A DNA stretch of 64,000 nt from Maricaulis maris_C (GTDB lineage: Bacteria > Pseudomonadota > Alphaproteobacteria > Caulobacterales > Maricaulaceae). Below, in pieces: positions 57,381 through 64,000 of the stretch. The notes under the pieces were generated by a model that was not told the origin of the DNA, did not search any database, and saw only the letters and a program-made list of their open reading frames with translations. Position numbers and translations under genes: made by a program. The stretch covers positions 186,001 to 250,000 of the forward strand of contig NZ_JAGDYT010000006.1 in assembly GCF_049116555.1 (NCBI RefSeq). The letters run 5' to 3'. Each line of letters opens with the position of its first letter. Position 1 is the first letter of the stretch.

Positions 57381-58988
57381 GTGATCACCCGGATCGGACA
57401 GGCTTTCCGCGACGGTCGCGGCCCGGCCCTTCTGGGGCTGGCTATCATCGTCGGCATCATTGCCGGCTATGCGACGCTGGGCTTGCGACTGGGTATTGGC
57501 TGGGTCGAACAGGCCGCGTTCGGCGTGACCGAAGAACGCCTCGCCTCGACAGCCGCCAGCCTGCCTGCCTGGCGTCTCGTCCTGATCCCCGTCATCACGG
57601 GCTGCATCATCGCCGCCATGCTCGGCCTCGGGCGCCGTTTCGGCCTGTCGCCGGACTCGCGCGGCCTGGGTGTCGCCGATGTGCTCGAAGCGCGGGCCGT
57701 GAAAGCGGGCCGGATCGATGTCCGCTCCGGCCTCTACTCCGCCATCCTGTCCGCGGTCTCCCTGGGCGGCGGTGCCAGTGCCGGCCGCGAAGGTCCTGCC
57801 GTCCATCTTGGTGCCACCCTCGCCTCGGCGCTGGGCAGCGGGCTCGGCATGGCCCCGCGCGGATCGCGGATCCTGCTCGCCTGCGGTGCCGCCGCCGCCG
57901 TCTCGGCGAGCTTCAACGCGCCGATTGCCGGCGCGCTGTTCGCCTTTGAAGTGGTGCTCGGCCATTACGCACTGCGCTCGATCGCACCGGTCGCCACATC
58001 CAGTGTCGTCGGCGCCCTGATCGTGCGCCACCATTTCGGACAGGCCCCCGTCTTCGGTGTCCCGGAGATGGCTGCCGCCAGTCTGTGGGACTTCCCGGCG
58101 GCCGCGGTCCTCGGTGTCGCGGCAGCGGGCCTGGCCATCCTGTTCAATCGCGGCGTCATCCATCTGCCGCCACTTTTCGCCGGCTGGACCGAACGCTTTC
58201 ACATCCCCAGCTGGCTGCTGCCCATTCCCGGCGGTCTGGCGATCGGGCTTCTGGCCCTGATCGCGCCGGAAATTCTTGGTGTCGGCTATGAAGCAACCTC
58301 GAACGCGCTGGCCACGGAATACACATTCGGCCTGCTCATTCTGCTGATCGTGCTGAAGACACTGGCCACGATCATCTCCCTGGCCTGCCGCTTTGCGGGC
58401 GGCGTGTTCTCGCCCTCGCTCTATCTGGGGGCCATGCTGGGCTCGGCCTTCGGGATCGCCCTGACGATCCTGACCGGCGACCAGACCGCCGGGCCTGGCT
58501 TCTTCGCGGTGATCGGCATGGGAGCGGTCGCCGGCGCCGTGCTCGGCGCGCCACTCTCAACCACCTTGATCGTGTTCGAGCTGACCACCAGCTACGAAGC
58601 CTCGGTCGCGGTCCTGGTTGCCGTGTCACTGGCCACCATCCTGTCCCAGTCAACGCTGGGCGGATCCCTGTTCCAGCTGCAAATGCGGCGCCGTGGATAC
58701 GACATAGCCGGCGGGGCCAGTCGGCTGGTCTTGCAGATCGTTCGTGTGCGCGATGTGATGGAACCCCTGGGGAGCTGGGGCGAGGAATCGGTGCCCGACG
58801 GCACCTGCCTTTATGAGGACGACACGCTGGGACGCGCCTTCGCGGTGCTGGACGCGGAACAGATCGACAGCGTCATCGTCCGCGAGCGGTCGGATGCCCA
58901 AGCCGTGATTGGCATTATCTCGAAATCCGACGCCCAGGCCGCCTATGCCCGGAGACTGGCCGATATCAGCGAAGAAGAACATCGCTGA
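57381..58988 (+). CDS. ClC-family chloride channel/antiporter with CBS domain
   Basis: A 535-residue protein starting with GTG. Selectivity-filter motifs: 'GGGASAGREGPAVHLGATLASALG' (GREGP), 'ACGAAAAVSASFNAPIAGALFAFE' and 'AGGVFSPSLYLGAMLGSAFG' (GGxFxPxLxxGA). About ten to twelve membrane helices. The C-terminal ~120 residues include one CBS-like domain ('VRDVMEPLGSWGEESVPDGTCLYEDDTLGRAFAVLDAEQIDSVIVRERSD'). It moves chloride in exchange for protons or by diffusion. Confidence 0.92.
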   Translation: MITRIGQAFRDGRGPALLGLAIIVGIIAGYATLGLRLGIGWVEQAAFGVTEERLASTAASLPAWRLVLIPVITGCIIAAMLGLGRRFGLSPDSRGLGVADVLEARAVKAGRIDVRSGLYSAILSAVSLGGGASAGREGPAVHLGATLASALGSGLGMAPRGSRILLACGAAAAVSASFNAPIAGALFAFEVVLGHYALRSIAPVATSSVVGALIVRHHFGQAPVFGVPEMAAASLWDFPAAAVLGVAAAGLAILFNRGVIHLPPLFAGWTERFHIPSWLLPIPGGLAIGLLALIAPEILGVGYEATSNALATEYTFGLLILLIVLKTLATIISLACRFAGGVFSPSLYLGAMLGSAFGIALTILTGDQTAGPGFFAVIGMGAVAGAVLGAPLSTTLIVFELTTSYEASVAVLVAVSLATILSQSTLGGSLFQLQMRRRGYDIAGGASRLVLQIVRVRDVMEPLGSWGEESVPDGTCLYEDDTLGRAFAVLDAEQIDSVIVRERSDAQAVIGIISKSDAQAAYARRLADISEEEHR

Positions 58989-59051
58989 CCCAATGCCTTC
59001 GCTTCAGTGCGGTTATACCTCTGGAAAGAATGTCTCGGATAAGGTCGCGAT

Positions 59052-59582
59052 ATGAGACTGACCGGGGCTGAAAATCTGGACACGACGGGCGCTCTGCTCG
59101 GGGACGGCCCGCTGGCGGCCGAGGCCCTGCGTGCGGCCAACATCAATCCCGTGACCGGGCTGGCAACCGACTATCTCAATCATTTCAATGAAGTCGTCAT
59201 GTTGATGGAAATGCTCCCCGACATGCCCGACTGCGCCGAGGATGTGCTCGACTGGGCCCCGACGGATTATCCGAGCCACTTTGCCAATTCCGCCTTCAAG
59301 GACAAGGAGCTGGCCATCCTCGCCTATCGCGCCGCGCCGCATGCGGTGCGGGCGCATCTGGAAACACTCATCCTTCAGATTGATGGTGAGGTCCTGAGGG
59401 CCCAATCCGTCCTGCGCGAAACGACCAGCCCGGACGCCTGTGCGCACATCGCCCAGCTCGCGACAGACGAGATCAAGCCGCTGATCGCGGCCGCCTCCGG
59501 TGCCATCCACGGCAGCCCCGATGGCGAGGACGAACTGGACGACGAAGCCGCCCAGGCCAATGTGGACGCGCTCTTCGGTTAA
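59052..59582 (+). CDS. Hypothetical protein, helical
   Basis: A 176-residue soluble, acidic, largely helical protein (MRLTGAENLDTTGALLGDGPLAAEALRAANINPVTGLATDYLNHFNEVVMLMEMLPDMPDCAEDVLDWAPTDYPSHFANS...). The middle reads 'DYPSHFANSAFKDKELAILAYRAAPHAVRAHLE'. The high quality of the reading frame, codon use and composition like its neighbours support a real gene. No family recognised. It ends 14 bp before the GIY-YIG repeat copy 1. Confidence 0.65.
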   Translation: MRLTGAENLDTTGALLGDGPLAAEALRAANINPVTGLATDYLNHFNEVVMLMEMLPDMPDCAEDVLDWAPTDYPSHFANSAFKDKELAILAYRAAPHAVRAHLETLILQIDGEVLRAQSVLRETTSPDACAHIAQLATDEIKPLIAAASGAIHGSPDGEDELDDEAAQANVDALFG

Positions 59583-59595
59583 TTCCGGCGGACCG

Positions 59596-59773
59596 GTGCC
59601 GATCGTCACTTGCCTCGAAGATTGAACATCTTCTGAATTGATAAGCCCAATATCGGTCCCGGATCGCGCTTCGCGCGTCCGGGAAAAATGGGTGTGTGGG
59701 GGACTTCAATCAGCCCCGCTCATTTCCCCCGGACGAAGCCCGGCAAAAGCCGGGCGCAGATCCGGGGCCGACG
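59596..59773 (+). repeat. 178-bp direct repeat, copy 1 (with GIY-YIG 3' stub)
   Basis: It begins with the last codons of a GIY-YIG gene (PIVTCLED plus stop) and continues with two palindromes: CCCGGATCGCGC-TTC-GCGCGTCCGGG-like at 59658-59683, and CCCCGG...GCCCGG-CAAAA-CCGGGC...CCGGGG at 59727-59767. Copy 2 lies 549 bp downstream with about 7 differences in 178 bp. Confidence 0.9.
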
Positions 59774-59832
59774 TGATGCGCAGACAAACTCTCTCATTGA
59801 GATATCGCGCACATAATGCAATTATAAATAGC

Positions 59833-60174
59833 ATGACCATGTTGGCACCCGAAGCCGTCTACATCCTCTTCAGCCGCCCGCGCGGCGCGCTCTATGTCGG
59901 CCGCACCAAGGATCTGGTCTGGCGAACCTGGCAGCACCGAACCAGCGCTATTCCCGGTCACACCAAGCGCCATGGCATCAAGCAACTCGGCTGGTTCGAA
60001 TGGCATGACGGCTTCGAGTCGGCCGCCCACCGAGAATATCTCCTCAAGCGCTGGCGCCGCGCCTGGAAGATAGCCCTGATCGAAAAGATGAACCCCGGCT
60101 GGAAAGACCTCTGGTTCGATATCCGAGGCGATTTCGACGAAGGCGTGCCGATCGTCACCCGTCTCGAAGATTGA
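59833..60174 (+). CDS. Small GIY-YIG nuclease-superfamily protein between direct repeats
   Basis: A 113-residue single-domain GIY-YIG protein. 'EAVYILFSRPRGALYVGRTKDLVWRTWQHRTSAIPGHTKRHGIKQLGWFEWHDGFESAAHREYLLKRWRRAWKIALIEKMNPGWKDLW' contains VYIL (GIY), LYVG (YIG), Arg in 'RTWQHR', Glu in 'AAHREYLLKRWRRAWK'. UPF0213-type small members of this family are dispersed in alphaproteobacterial genomes. The reading frame is intact; ATG 59833 or 59839. The gene runs into repeat copy 2 at its 3' end and is preceded by repeat copy 1, so it is the core of a 549-bp tandem unit. Confidence 0.85.
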   Translation: MTMLAPEAVYILFSRPRGALYVGRTKDLVWRTWQHRTSAIPGHTKRHGIKQLGWFEWHDGFESAAHREYLLKRWRRAWKIALIEKMNPGWKDLWFDIRGDFDEGVPIVTRLED

Positions 60175-60322
60175 GCATCTTCTGAATTGATGAGCTCAAT
60201 ATCGGTCCCGGATCGCGCTTCGCGCGTCCGGGAAAAATGGGTGTGTGGGGGACTTCAATCAGCCCAGCTCATTTCCCCCGGACGAAGCCCGGCAAAAGCC
60301 GGGCGCAGATCCGGGGCCGACG
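60145..60322 (+). repeat. 178-bp direct repeat, copy 2
   Basis: Copy of 59596-59773, beginning in the last ten codons of the intact GIY-YIG gene (GVPIVTRLED plus stop), with the same pair of palindromes. The 260-bp gap between the GIY-YIG gene and the next lipoprotein gene is filled by this repeat and the third fragment. Confidence 0.9.
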
Positions 60323-60378
60323 AGCGGATCAGTCGCCCTATCGGGCCAGGCAGATCAACCGTCCTGCCGCCAGAATGG

Positions 60379-60405
60379 CCTCTGGTTCGATATTCTCGGT
60401 GATTT
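60379..60405 (+). pseudogene. Third GIY-YIG 3' fragment
   Basis: CCTCTGGTTCGATAT followed by a GGNGATTTC block corresponds to the codons for LWFDIRGDF near the end of the GIY-YIG gene (60108-60135), with about four base differences in 28. It shows that at least three copies of the gene end once stood in a row here. Confidence 0.6.
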
Positions 60406-60434
60406 CAAGGGGGCAGAACGTGCGCTCAGAGCCC

Positions 60435-60947
60435 CTATTCAACACCGGTCAGATCCAAAACGAGCTCAGCCCCATGCTCCGCCGGATCGAACAACTCTGC
60501 TGGAACATGCCAGATCCGCCAGAATGCGGCGCTCCCACCGGGGCTGACATCATGAGACGTTAGAATTTGCCAGGAATTCCTACCGACGCCGATTTGGTCC
60601 AAGGCGAGTTCAAATCGACCGTCTCCCTCAAGGTCAAATCGGTAGATTCGCGTCGGCAATCTAAACGAGTCGAACGACAGTTCCTGGAAAGTGGAGCCGT
60701 TCGCAACTCTATGGGTGGGCAATTGCAAAAACAAAATGGGTCCACCCCGCCCCCTGACCGCGCTGATTGACCCTGTTTCCCCGTTTCCTAATTGGAGGTC
60801 AGCAACCAGGGTCGTCATCGGAGCCAGCATCGGCAAGCCAAGCTCCGGAACACTTGGCAGCGTCTCTGAGACAGCACGCGTTGGCACTGTTGCGCACGCC
60901 GCCGGAAAAGACAGCATCAACGCAGTGAACAAAAACCGAACAATCAC
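60435..60947 (-). CDS. Putative lipoprotein
   Basis: A 170-residue protein with a lipobox (FPAAC, Cys at about residue 18). The mature domain is beta-rich: 'TTLVADLQLGNGETGSISAVRGRGGPILFLQLPTHRVANGSTFQELSFDSFRLPTRIYRFDLEGDGRFELALDQIG', 'FWRIWHVPAELFDPAEHGAELVLDLTGVE'. Family not recognised. The gene is divergent from uvrD. Confidence 0.6.
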   Translation of the reverse strand: MIVRFLFTALMLSFPAACATVPTRAVSETLPSVPELGLPMLAPMTTLVADLQLGNGETGSISAVRGRGGPILFLQLPTHRVANGSTFQELSFDSFRLPTRIYRFDLEGDGRFELALDQIGVGRNSWQILTSHDVSPGGSAAFWRIWHVPAELFDPAEHGAELVLDLTGVE

Positions 60948-61024
60948 ACATGCCTCCCTTGGGATCAGGCGCCAATCGGTCCAGTATGCGCACCTGAATC
61001 AGTTTGCCAAAGCATTGGATTGCA

Positions 61025-63316
61025 ATGTCCGGTCTTTCCATCTCCGACATGGCGCGGCCCGCGCCGCCGACGCCCTATCTTGACGGGTTGAATGCCGAGC
61101 AGCGCGCGGCCGTGGAAGCCATGGACGGTCCGGTCCTGGTGCTGGCCGGCGCGGGGACCGGCAAGACGCGTGTGCTGACCACCCGCCTGGCCCATATCCT
61201 GGCCACCGGTCGGGCCCGGCCGTGGGAAATCCTCGCCGTCACCTTCACCAACAAGGCGGCGCGCGAGATGAAGGAGCGGGTCGGCAAGATCATCGGCGAG
61301 GCGGTTGAAGGCGTGCCCTGGCTGGGAACCTTCCACTCCGTCTCGGCCCAGATCCTGCGCCGCCATGCCGAGCTGGTCGATCTGAAATCCTCCTTCACCA
61401 TTCTCGACACCGACGACCAGCTGCGGCTGATGAAGCAAATCATCCAGGCGGAAAACATCGACGAGAAGCGCTGGACGCCGCGCCATCTGGCCAGTCTGAT
61501 CGATGGCTGGAAGAACCGGGGCCTGATGCCGGACCAGCTGGGTGAGGACGACAAATGGGCCTTCGCCGAGGGCCGCGGCCAGGATCTCTACCGCATCTAC
61601 CAGTCCCGCCTGAAGACGCTGAACGCCTGTGATTTCGGCGATCTTCTGCTGCACACCCTGCACATCTTCAAGGACAATCCGGACGTCCTGAAAGTCTATC
61701 ACGACAAGTTCCGCTATCTCCTTGTCGACGAGTATCAGGACACCAATGTCGCCCAGTATCTGTGGCTGCGCCTTCTGGCCCAGGGCACTGGGAATATCTG
61801 CTGCGTGGGTGATGACGACCAGTCTATCTATGGCTGGCGCGGCGCCGAGGTCGACAACATCCTGCGCTTTGAAAAGGATTTTTCCGGCGCCACCGTGATC
61901 CGGCTGGAGCGCAATTACCGCTCCACCGCCCACATACTGGGCGCGGCCTCGGGTCTGATCGCCGCCAACCGCTCACGCCTCGGCAAGACGCTGTGGACCG
62001 ATGATGCCGAGGGCGAGAAGGTCCAGGTCCGCGGCATCTGGGATGGCGAGGCGGAAGCGCGCTTTGTCGCCGAGGAGATCGAGAACTGGGTCTCCGGGCA
62101 GCGTGCCTATTCCGACAGCGCGGTGCTGGTCCGGGCCGCCTGGCAGATGCGTGCCTTTGAAGACCGCTTCATCATGCTGGGTCTGCCCTACAAGGTGATC
62201 GGCGGGCCGCGCTTCTTCGAGCGCGCCGAGGTCCGCGACGCCCACGCCTATCTGCGCCTGGTCCGCTCACCGGAAGACGATCTCGCCTTCGAGCGCATCG
62301 TCAACACGCCCAAGCGCGGCATTGGCGACACCACGGTCCAGAAAATCGCCATGACCGCCCGCGCCATGGGCGTTCCAATGACCGAAGCGACCCGGGTCAT
62401 GCTCGGCACCGACGAGATCCGGGGCAAGGCCCGCACGGCGCTGGGTGTGTTTCTGCGCGATGTCGAACGCTGGCGGGAACAGTCCGAACAAAGCCGGCTG
62501 GACGAGCTGGCCGAGATAATCCTCGACGAGAGCGGCTATACCGCCATGTGGCGCGAGGACAAGACGCCCCAGGCCGCCGGCAAGCTGGAAAACCTGAAAG
62601 AACTCGTCCGCTCGATGGGCGAGTACGACACGCTGGAAGCCTATCTCGAACACGTCGCGCTTCTGACCGATGCCGATCGCAAGCCGGACGAGGACGAGAT
62701 TTCCCTGATGACGCTGCACGGCGCCAAGGGCCTGGAATTCCCGCTCGTTTTCCTCCCCGGCTGGGAGGAGACCGTTTTCCCGTCCCAGCGCTCGCTGGAC
62801 GAGGGTGGCACGCGGTCTTTGGAAGAAGAACGTCGCCTCGCCTATGTCGGCATCACCCGGGCCCGCGAACGCGCCATCATCACCTTCACCGCCAATCGCA
62901 TGATCTATGGCCGCTGGCAGACGGTCATCCCGTCACGCTTCATTGATGAAATGCCGGTCGACCATGTCGAGGCGCGGTCGGAAACCGGCTATTATGACAG
63001 CGGCCCAGGCTTTGAAAGCGTCAGCGAAAAACCCGACGCCATGGCCTCGAGCTATTCCAGCCCCGGCTGGAAACGCTACCAGGCCAACCAGCAATCCGGC
63101 CGCCGTTCCTCACCGCCCACCATCAACGCCAAGGCGACGCTCATCGAAAGCGGCGGCTCGGACACACAAGGCACCTGGCGCGCCGGCGACCGCGTCTTCC
63201 ACGACAAGTTCGGCTACGGCACGGTGAAGAAGGCGGATGGCTCGAAATACACCGTGAAGTTCGACAAGGCCGGCGAGAAGAAAGTGGTGGAGAATTTTTT
63301 GCGGGAACTGCCTTAG
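61025..63316 (+). CDS. uvrD: UvrD/PcrA-type DNA helicase
   Basis: About 763 residues of superfamily 1A 3'-5' helicase. Q-motif 'LNAEQRAAVEAMDGPVLVLAGAGTGKTRVLTTRLAHIL' with Walker A AGAGTGKT; Ia 'AVTFTNKAAREMKERV'; II 'LLVDEYQDTN'; III 'CCVGDDDQSIYGWRGAEVDNILRFEKDF'; IV 'IRLERNYRST'; V/VI 'LMTLHGAKGLEFPLVFLPGWEE' and 'EERRLAYVGITRARERAIITF'. The C-terminal 'GDRVFHDKFGYGTVKKADGSKYTVKFDKAGEKKVVENFL' is the Tudor-like UvrD/PcrA end. Acts in excision and mismatch repair. ATG choice among 61004, 61025 and 61049 is uncertain. Confidence 0.96.
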   Translation: MSGLSISDMARPAPPTPYLDGLNAEQRAAVEAMDGPVLVLAGAGTGKTRVLTTRLAHILATGRARPWEILAVTFTNKAAREMKERVGKIIGEAVEGVPWLGTFHSVSAQILRRHAELVDLKSSFTILDTDDQLRLMKQIIQAENIDEKRWTPRHLASLIDGWKNRGLMPDQLGEDDKWAFAEGRGQDLYRIYQSRLKTLNACDFGDLLLHTLHIFKDNPDVLKVYHDKFRYLLVDEYQDTNVAQYLWLRLLAQGTGNICCVGDDDQSIYGWRGAEVDNILRFEKDFSGATVIRLERNYRSTAHILGAASGLIAANRSRLGKTLWTDDAEGEKVQVRGIWDGEAEARFVAEEIENWVSGQRAYSDSAVLVRAAWQMRAFEDRFIMLGLPYKVIGGPRFFERAEVRDAHAYLRLVRSPEDDLAFERIVNTPKRGIGDTTVQKIAMTARAMGVPMTEATRVMLGTDEIRGKARTALGVFLRDVERWREQSEQSRLDELAEIILDESGYTAMWREDKTPQAAGKLENLKELVRSMGEYDTLEAYLEHVALLTDADRKPDEDEISLMTLHGAKGLEFPLVFLPGWEETVFPSQRSLDEGGTRSLEEERRLAYVGITRARERAIITFTANRMIYGRWQTVIPSRFIDEMPVDHVEARSETGYYDSGPGFESVSEKPDAMASSYSSPGWKRYQANQQSGRRSSPPTINAKATLIESGGSDTQGTWRAGDRVFHDKFGYGTVKKADGSKYTVKFDKAGEKKVVENFLRELP

Positions 63317-63326
63317 AGGCACAGCA

Positions 63327-63480
63327 GGTCCTCGCCCTTGATGGGCGAGGTGGCTGGACGCGTCAGCGGCCAGACGGAGTGGGTGATGGACGGGCGGTGC
63401 AGGAACGCTGCGCGTTTCACCCGATCCGACCCGGCGCTTCGCGCCGGCCCACCTTCCCCATCAAGGGGAAGGACCTCGTT
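63327..63480. repeat. Inverted pair of palindromic repeats after uvrD
   Basis: AGGTCCTCGCCCTTGATGGG (63327 onward) recurs in reverse complement as GGTCCTTCCCCTTGATGGGG (63454-63477), with the inner GGCGCGAAGCGCCGG-type hairpin also mirrored (CGGCGCTTCGCGCCGG near 63430-63446). Arms are about 60 bp, spaced by about 30 bp. Each arm has its own small hairpin, a bacterial interspersed mosaic structure. The 63317-63650 gap has no gene. Confidence 0.75.
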
Positions 63481-63504
63481 CCGCACTGTATCAATTCCCG
63501 TCTG

Positions 63505-63597
63505 TCATCCCGGCCACCCGCCTTCACGGGCGCAGGCTGGAGCGAGTGGGACCCGGACAGGCGCCCTGATCAGGCCAGGGCGTCCGTCCGGGATGAC
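63505..63597. repeat. Palindromic repeat with GTCATCCCGG/CCGGGATGAC ends
   Basis: GTCATCCCGG at 63505-63514 is mirrored by CCGGGATGAC at 63588-63597, with a smaller GGGCGCAGG-type stem-loop inside. The ends resemble the CCCGGA/TCCGGG ends of the repeats around the GIY-YIG gene. Confidence 0.65.
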
Positions 63598-63650
63598 AAA
63601 TCCTGTGTTTCGGGGAAGGTTGGATGCTCGAACCCAACCCAAGAGCCCCT

Positions 63651-64000
63651 ATGATCCGCCCCCTCATTCTCGCCGCTATCCTCCTCGCCGCCTGCCAGCC
63701 CGAACCGGCGATGCCGCATGTCGACCCGCATGCCGAGGCCCGTCCCATCACATGGGACCAGCTTCTCGACCGACCCCGCGAGGCGGCGAGGGTGCGGATC
63801 GCCTTTGGCGAGGGCGAGCTGGAATTCGGCGAGTTGTGGCTGCCCGAGGGTGACGGACCGTTTCCGGTCGTGGCCATGGTCCATGGCGGCTGCTGGCTGT
63901 CGCAGATACCCGGAACGATCCTGCAGGATTATGTCGCGGCCGACCTGCGCGATCACGGGATTGCTGTGTGGAATCTTGAATATGCCCGGATCGGGCATGA
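63651..64000 (+). CDS. Alpha/beta-hydrolase lipoprotein, N-terminal part
   Basis: The first 116 codons of a gene running off the window end. A lipoprotein signal (MIRPLILAAILLAACQPEP) leads to 'DGPFPVVAMVHGGCWLSQIPGTILQDYVAADLRDHGIAVWNLEYARIGH'. The 'HGGCW' block is the oxyanion-hole motif of esterase-like alpha/beta hydrolases related to kynurenine formamidase and acetylesterases. The nucleophile elbow would lie beyond the window. The frame is open to the last base. Confidence 0.8.
   Translation, partial: MIRPLILAAILLAACQPEPAMPHVDPHAEARPITWDQLLDRPREAARVRIAFGEGELEFGELWLPEGDGPFPVVAMVHGGCWLSQIPGTILQDYVAADLRDHGIAVWNLEYARIGH

Noticed and set aside
59596..60322. Integron-type cassette reading of the GIY-YIG repeats
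   Set aside because: No integrase and no attC core sites; the palindromes fit dispersed REP-type elements and a simple tandem duplication.

Overview
The window is chromosomal DNA of a high-GC alphaproteobacterium. The best fit is a Caulobacter/Maricaulis-type (Caulobacterales-Hyphomonadales) relative. Signs of this are a circularly permuted two-piece tmRNA gene encoding the tag ANDNFAEEVALAA, an alphaproteobacterial SspB next to it, STAS-fused MlaE, hflK-hflC-degP linkage, and a membrane-anchored coiled-coil protein resembling the polarity factor TipN. Genes are tightly packed, with many ATGA, GTGA or TTGA start/stop overlaps. No rRNA, tRNA, CRISPR array or intact insertion sequence was found. 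The assignment rests on reading the sequence only, without any database search.

Layout. 0-4.4 kb: a YfiR-like periplasmic protein, a TonB-dependent receptor and a membrane chemoreceptor, all on the minus strand. 4.7-9.5 kb: PqiA-like protein, a MarR regulator diverging from a fumarylacetoacetate-hydrolase-family/maleylacetoacetate-isomerase pair, an NTF2-like secreted protein and a DUF418 membrane protein. 9.7-16.5 kb: TipN-like protein and an MFS-mlaE-mlaF-mlaD-lipoprotein lipid-transport operon. 16.6-21 kb: glycosyltransferase, methyltransferase and terpene-cyclase-fold protein, facing a second methyltransferase and a lipoprotein. 21-30 kb: proline iminopeptidase, an NSS transporter, the elongasome operon mreB-mreC-mreD-mrdA-rodA and a TVP38 protein. 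30-38.7 kb: a long minus-strand series thyA, MazG-like, folA, hflK, hflC, degP, miaA, an NTF2-like gene, an unusual ketol-acid-reductoisomerase-like gene and a CII-like gene.

38.7-41.9 kb is the accessory part. It is a repeat-rich island with several copies of a REP-like unit in both orientations, the C-terminal stub of a REP-associated transposase (RAYT), a decapitated tandem-HTH gene cut exactly at a repeat, and a two-gene AT-rich cassette of unknown function. 41.9-50.9 kb returns to core genes: tdk, DUF3667, a soluble PAS-PAS chemoreceptor, the tmRNA gene, sspB, a thioesterase, an MFS transporter, a RusA-like resolvase and fumC. 51-59.6 kb has two coupled serine-hydrolase genes, small proteins, a DNA glycosylase, a GH19 lysin, an ArsR/AHSA1 pair and a ClC channel. 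59.6-60.4 kb is a second repeat system: a small GIY-YIG gene between 178-bp direct repeats made of palindromes, with the 3' ends of two further GIY-YIG copies on either side. uvrD/pcrA, more palindromic repeats and a truncated lipoprotein hydrolase close the window.

Functionally, cell-envelope growth and maintenance dominate: elongasome, Mla transport, HflKC/DegP quality control and lipoproteins. Ribosome rescue (tmRNA) sits beside the adaptor (SspB) that delivers tagged products to ClpXP. The two repeat systems, each tied to the remains of a small DNA-processing enzyme gene (RAYT; GIY-YIG), are the best candidates for under-described biology here.
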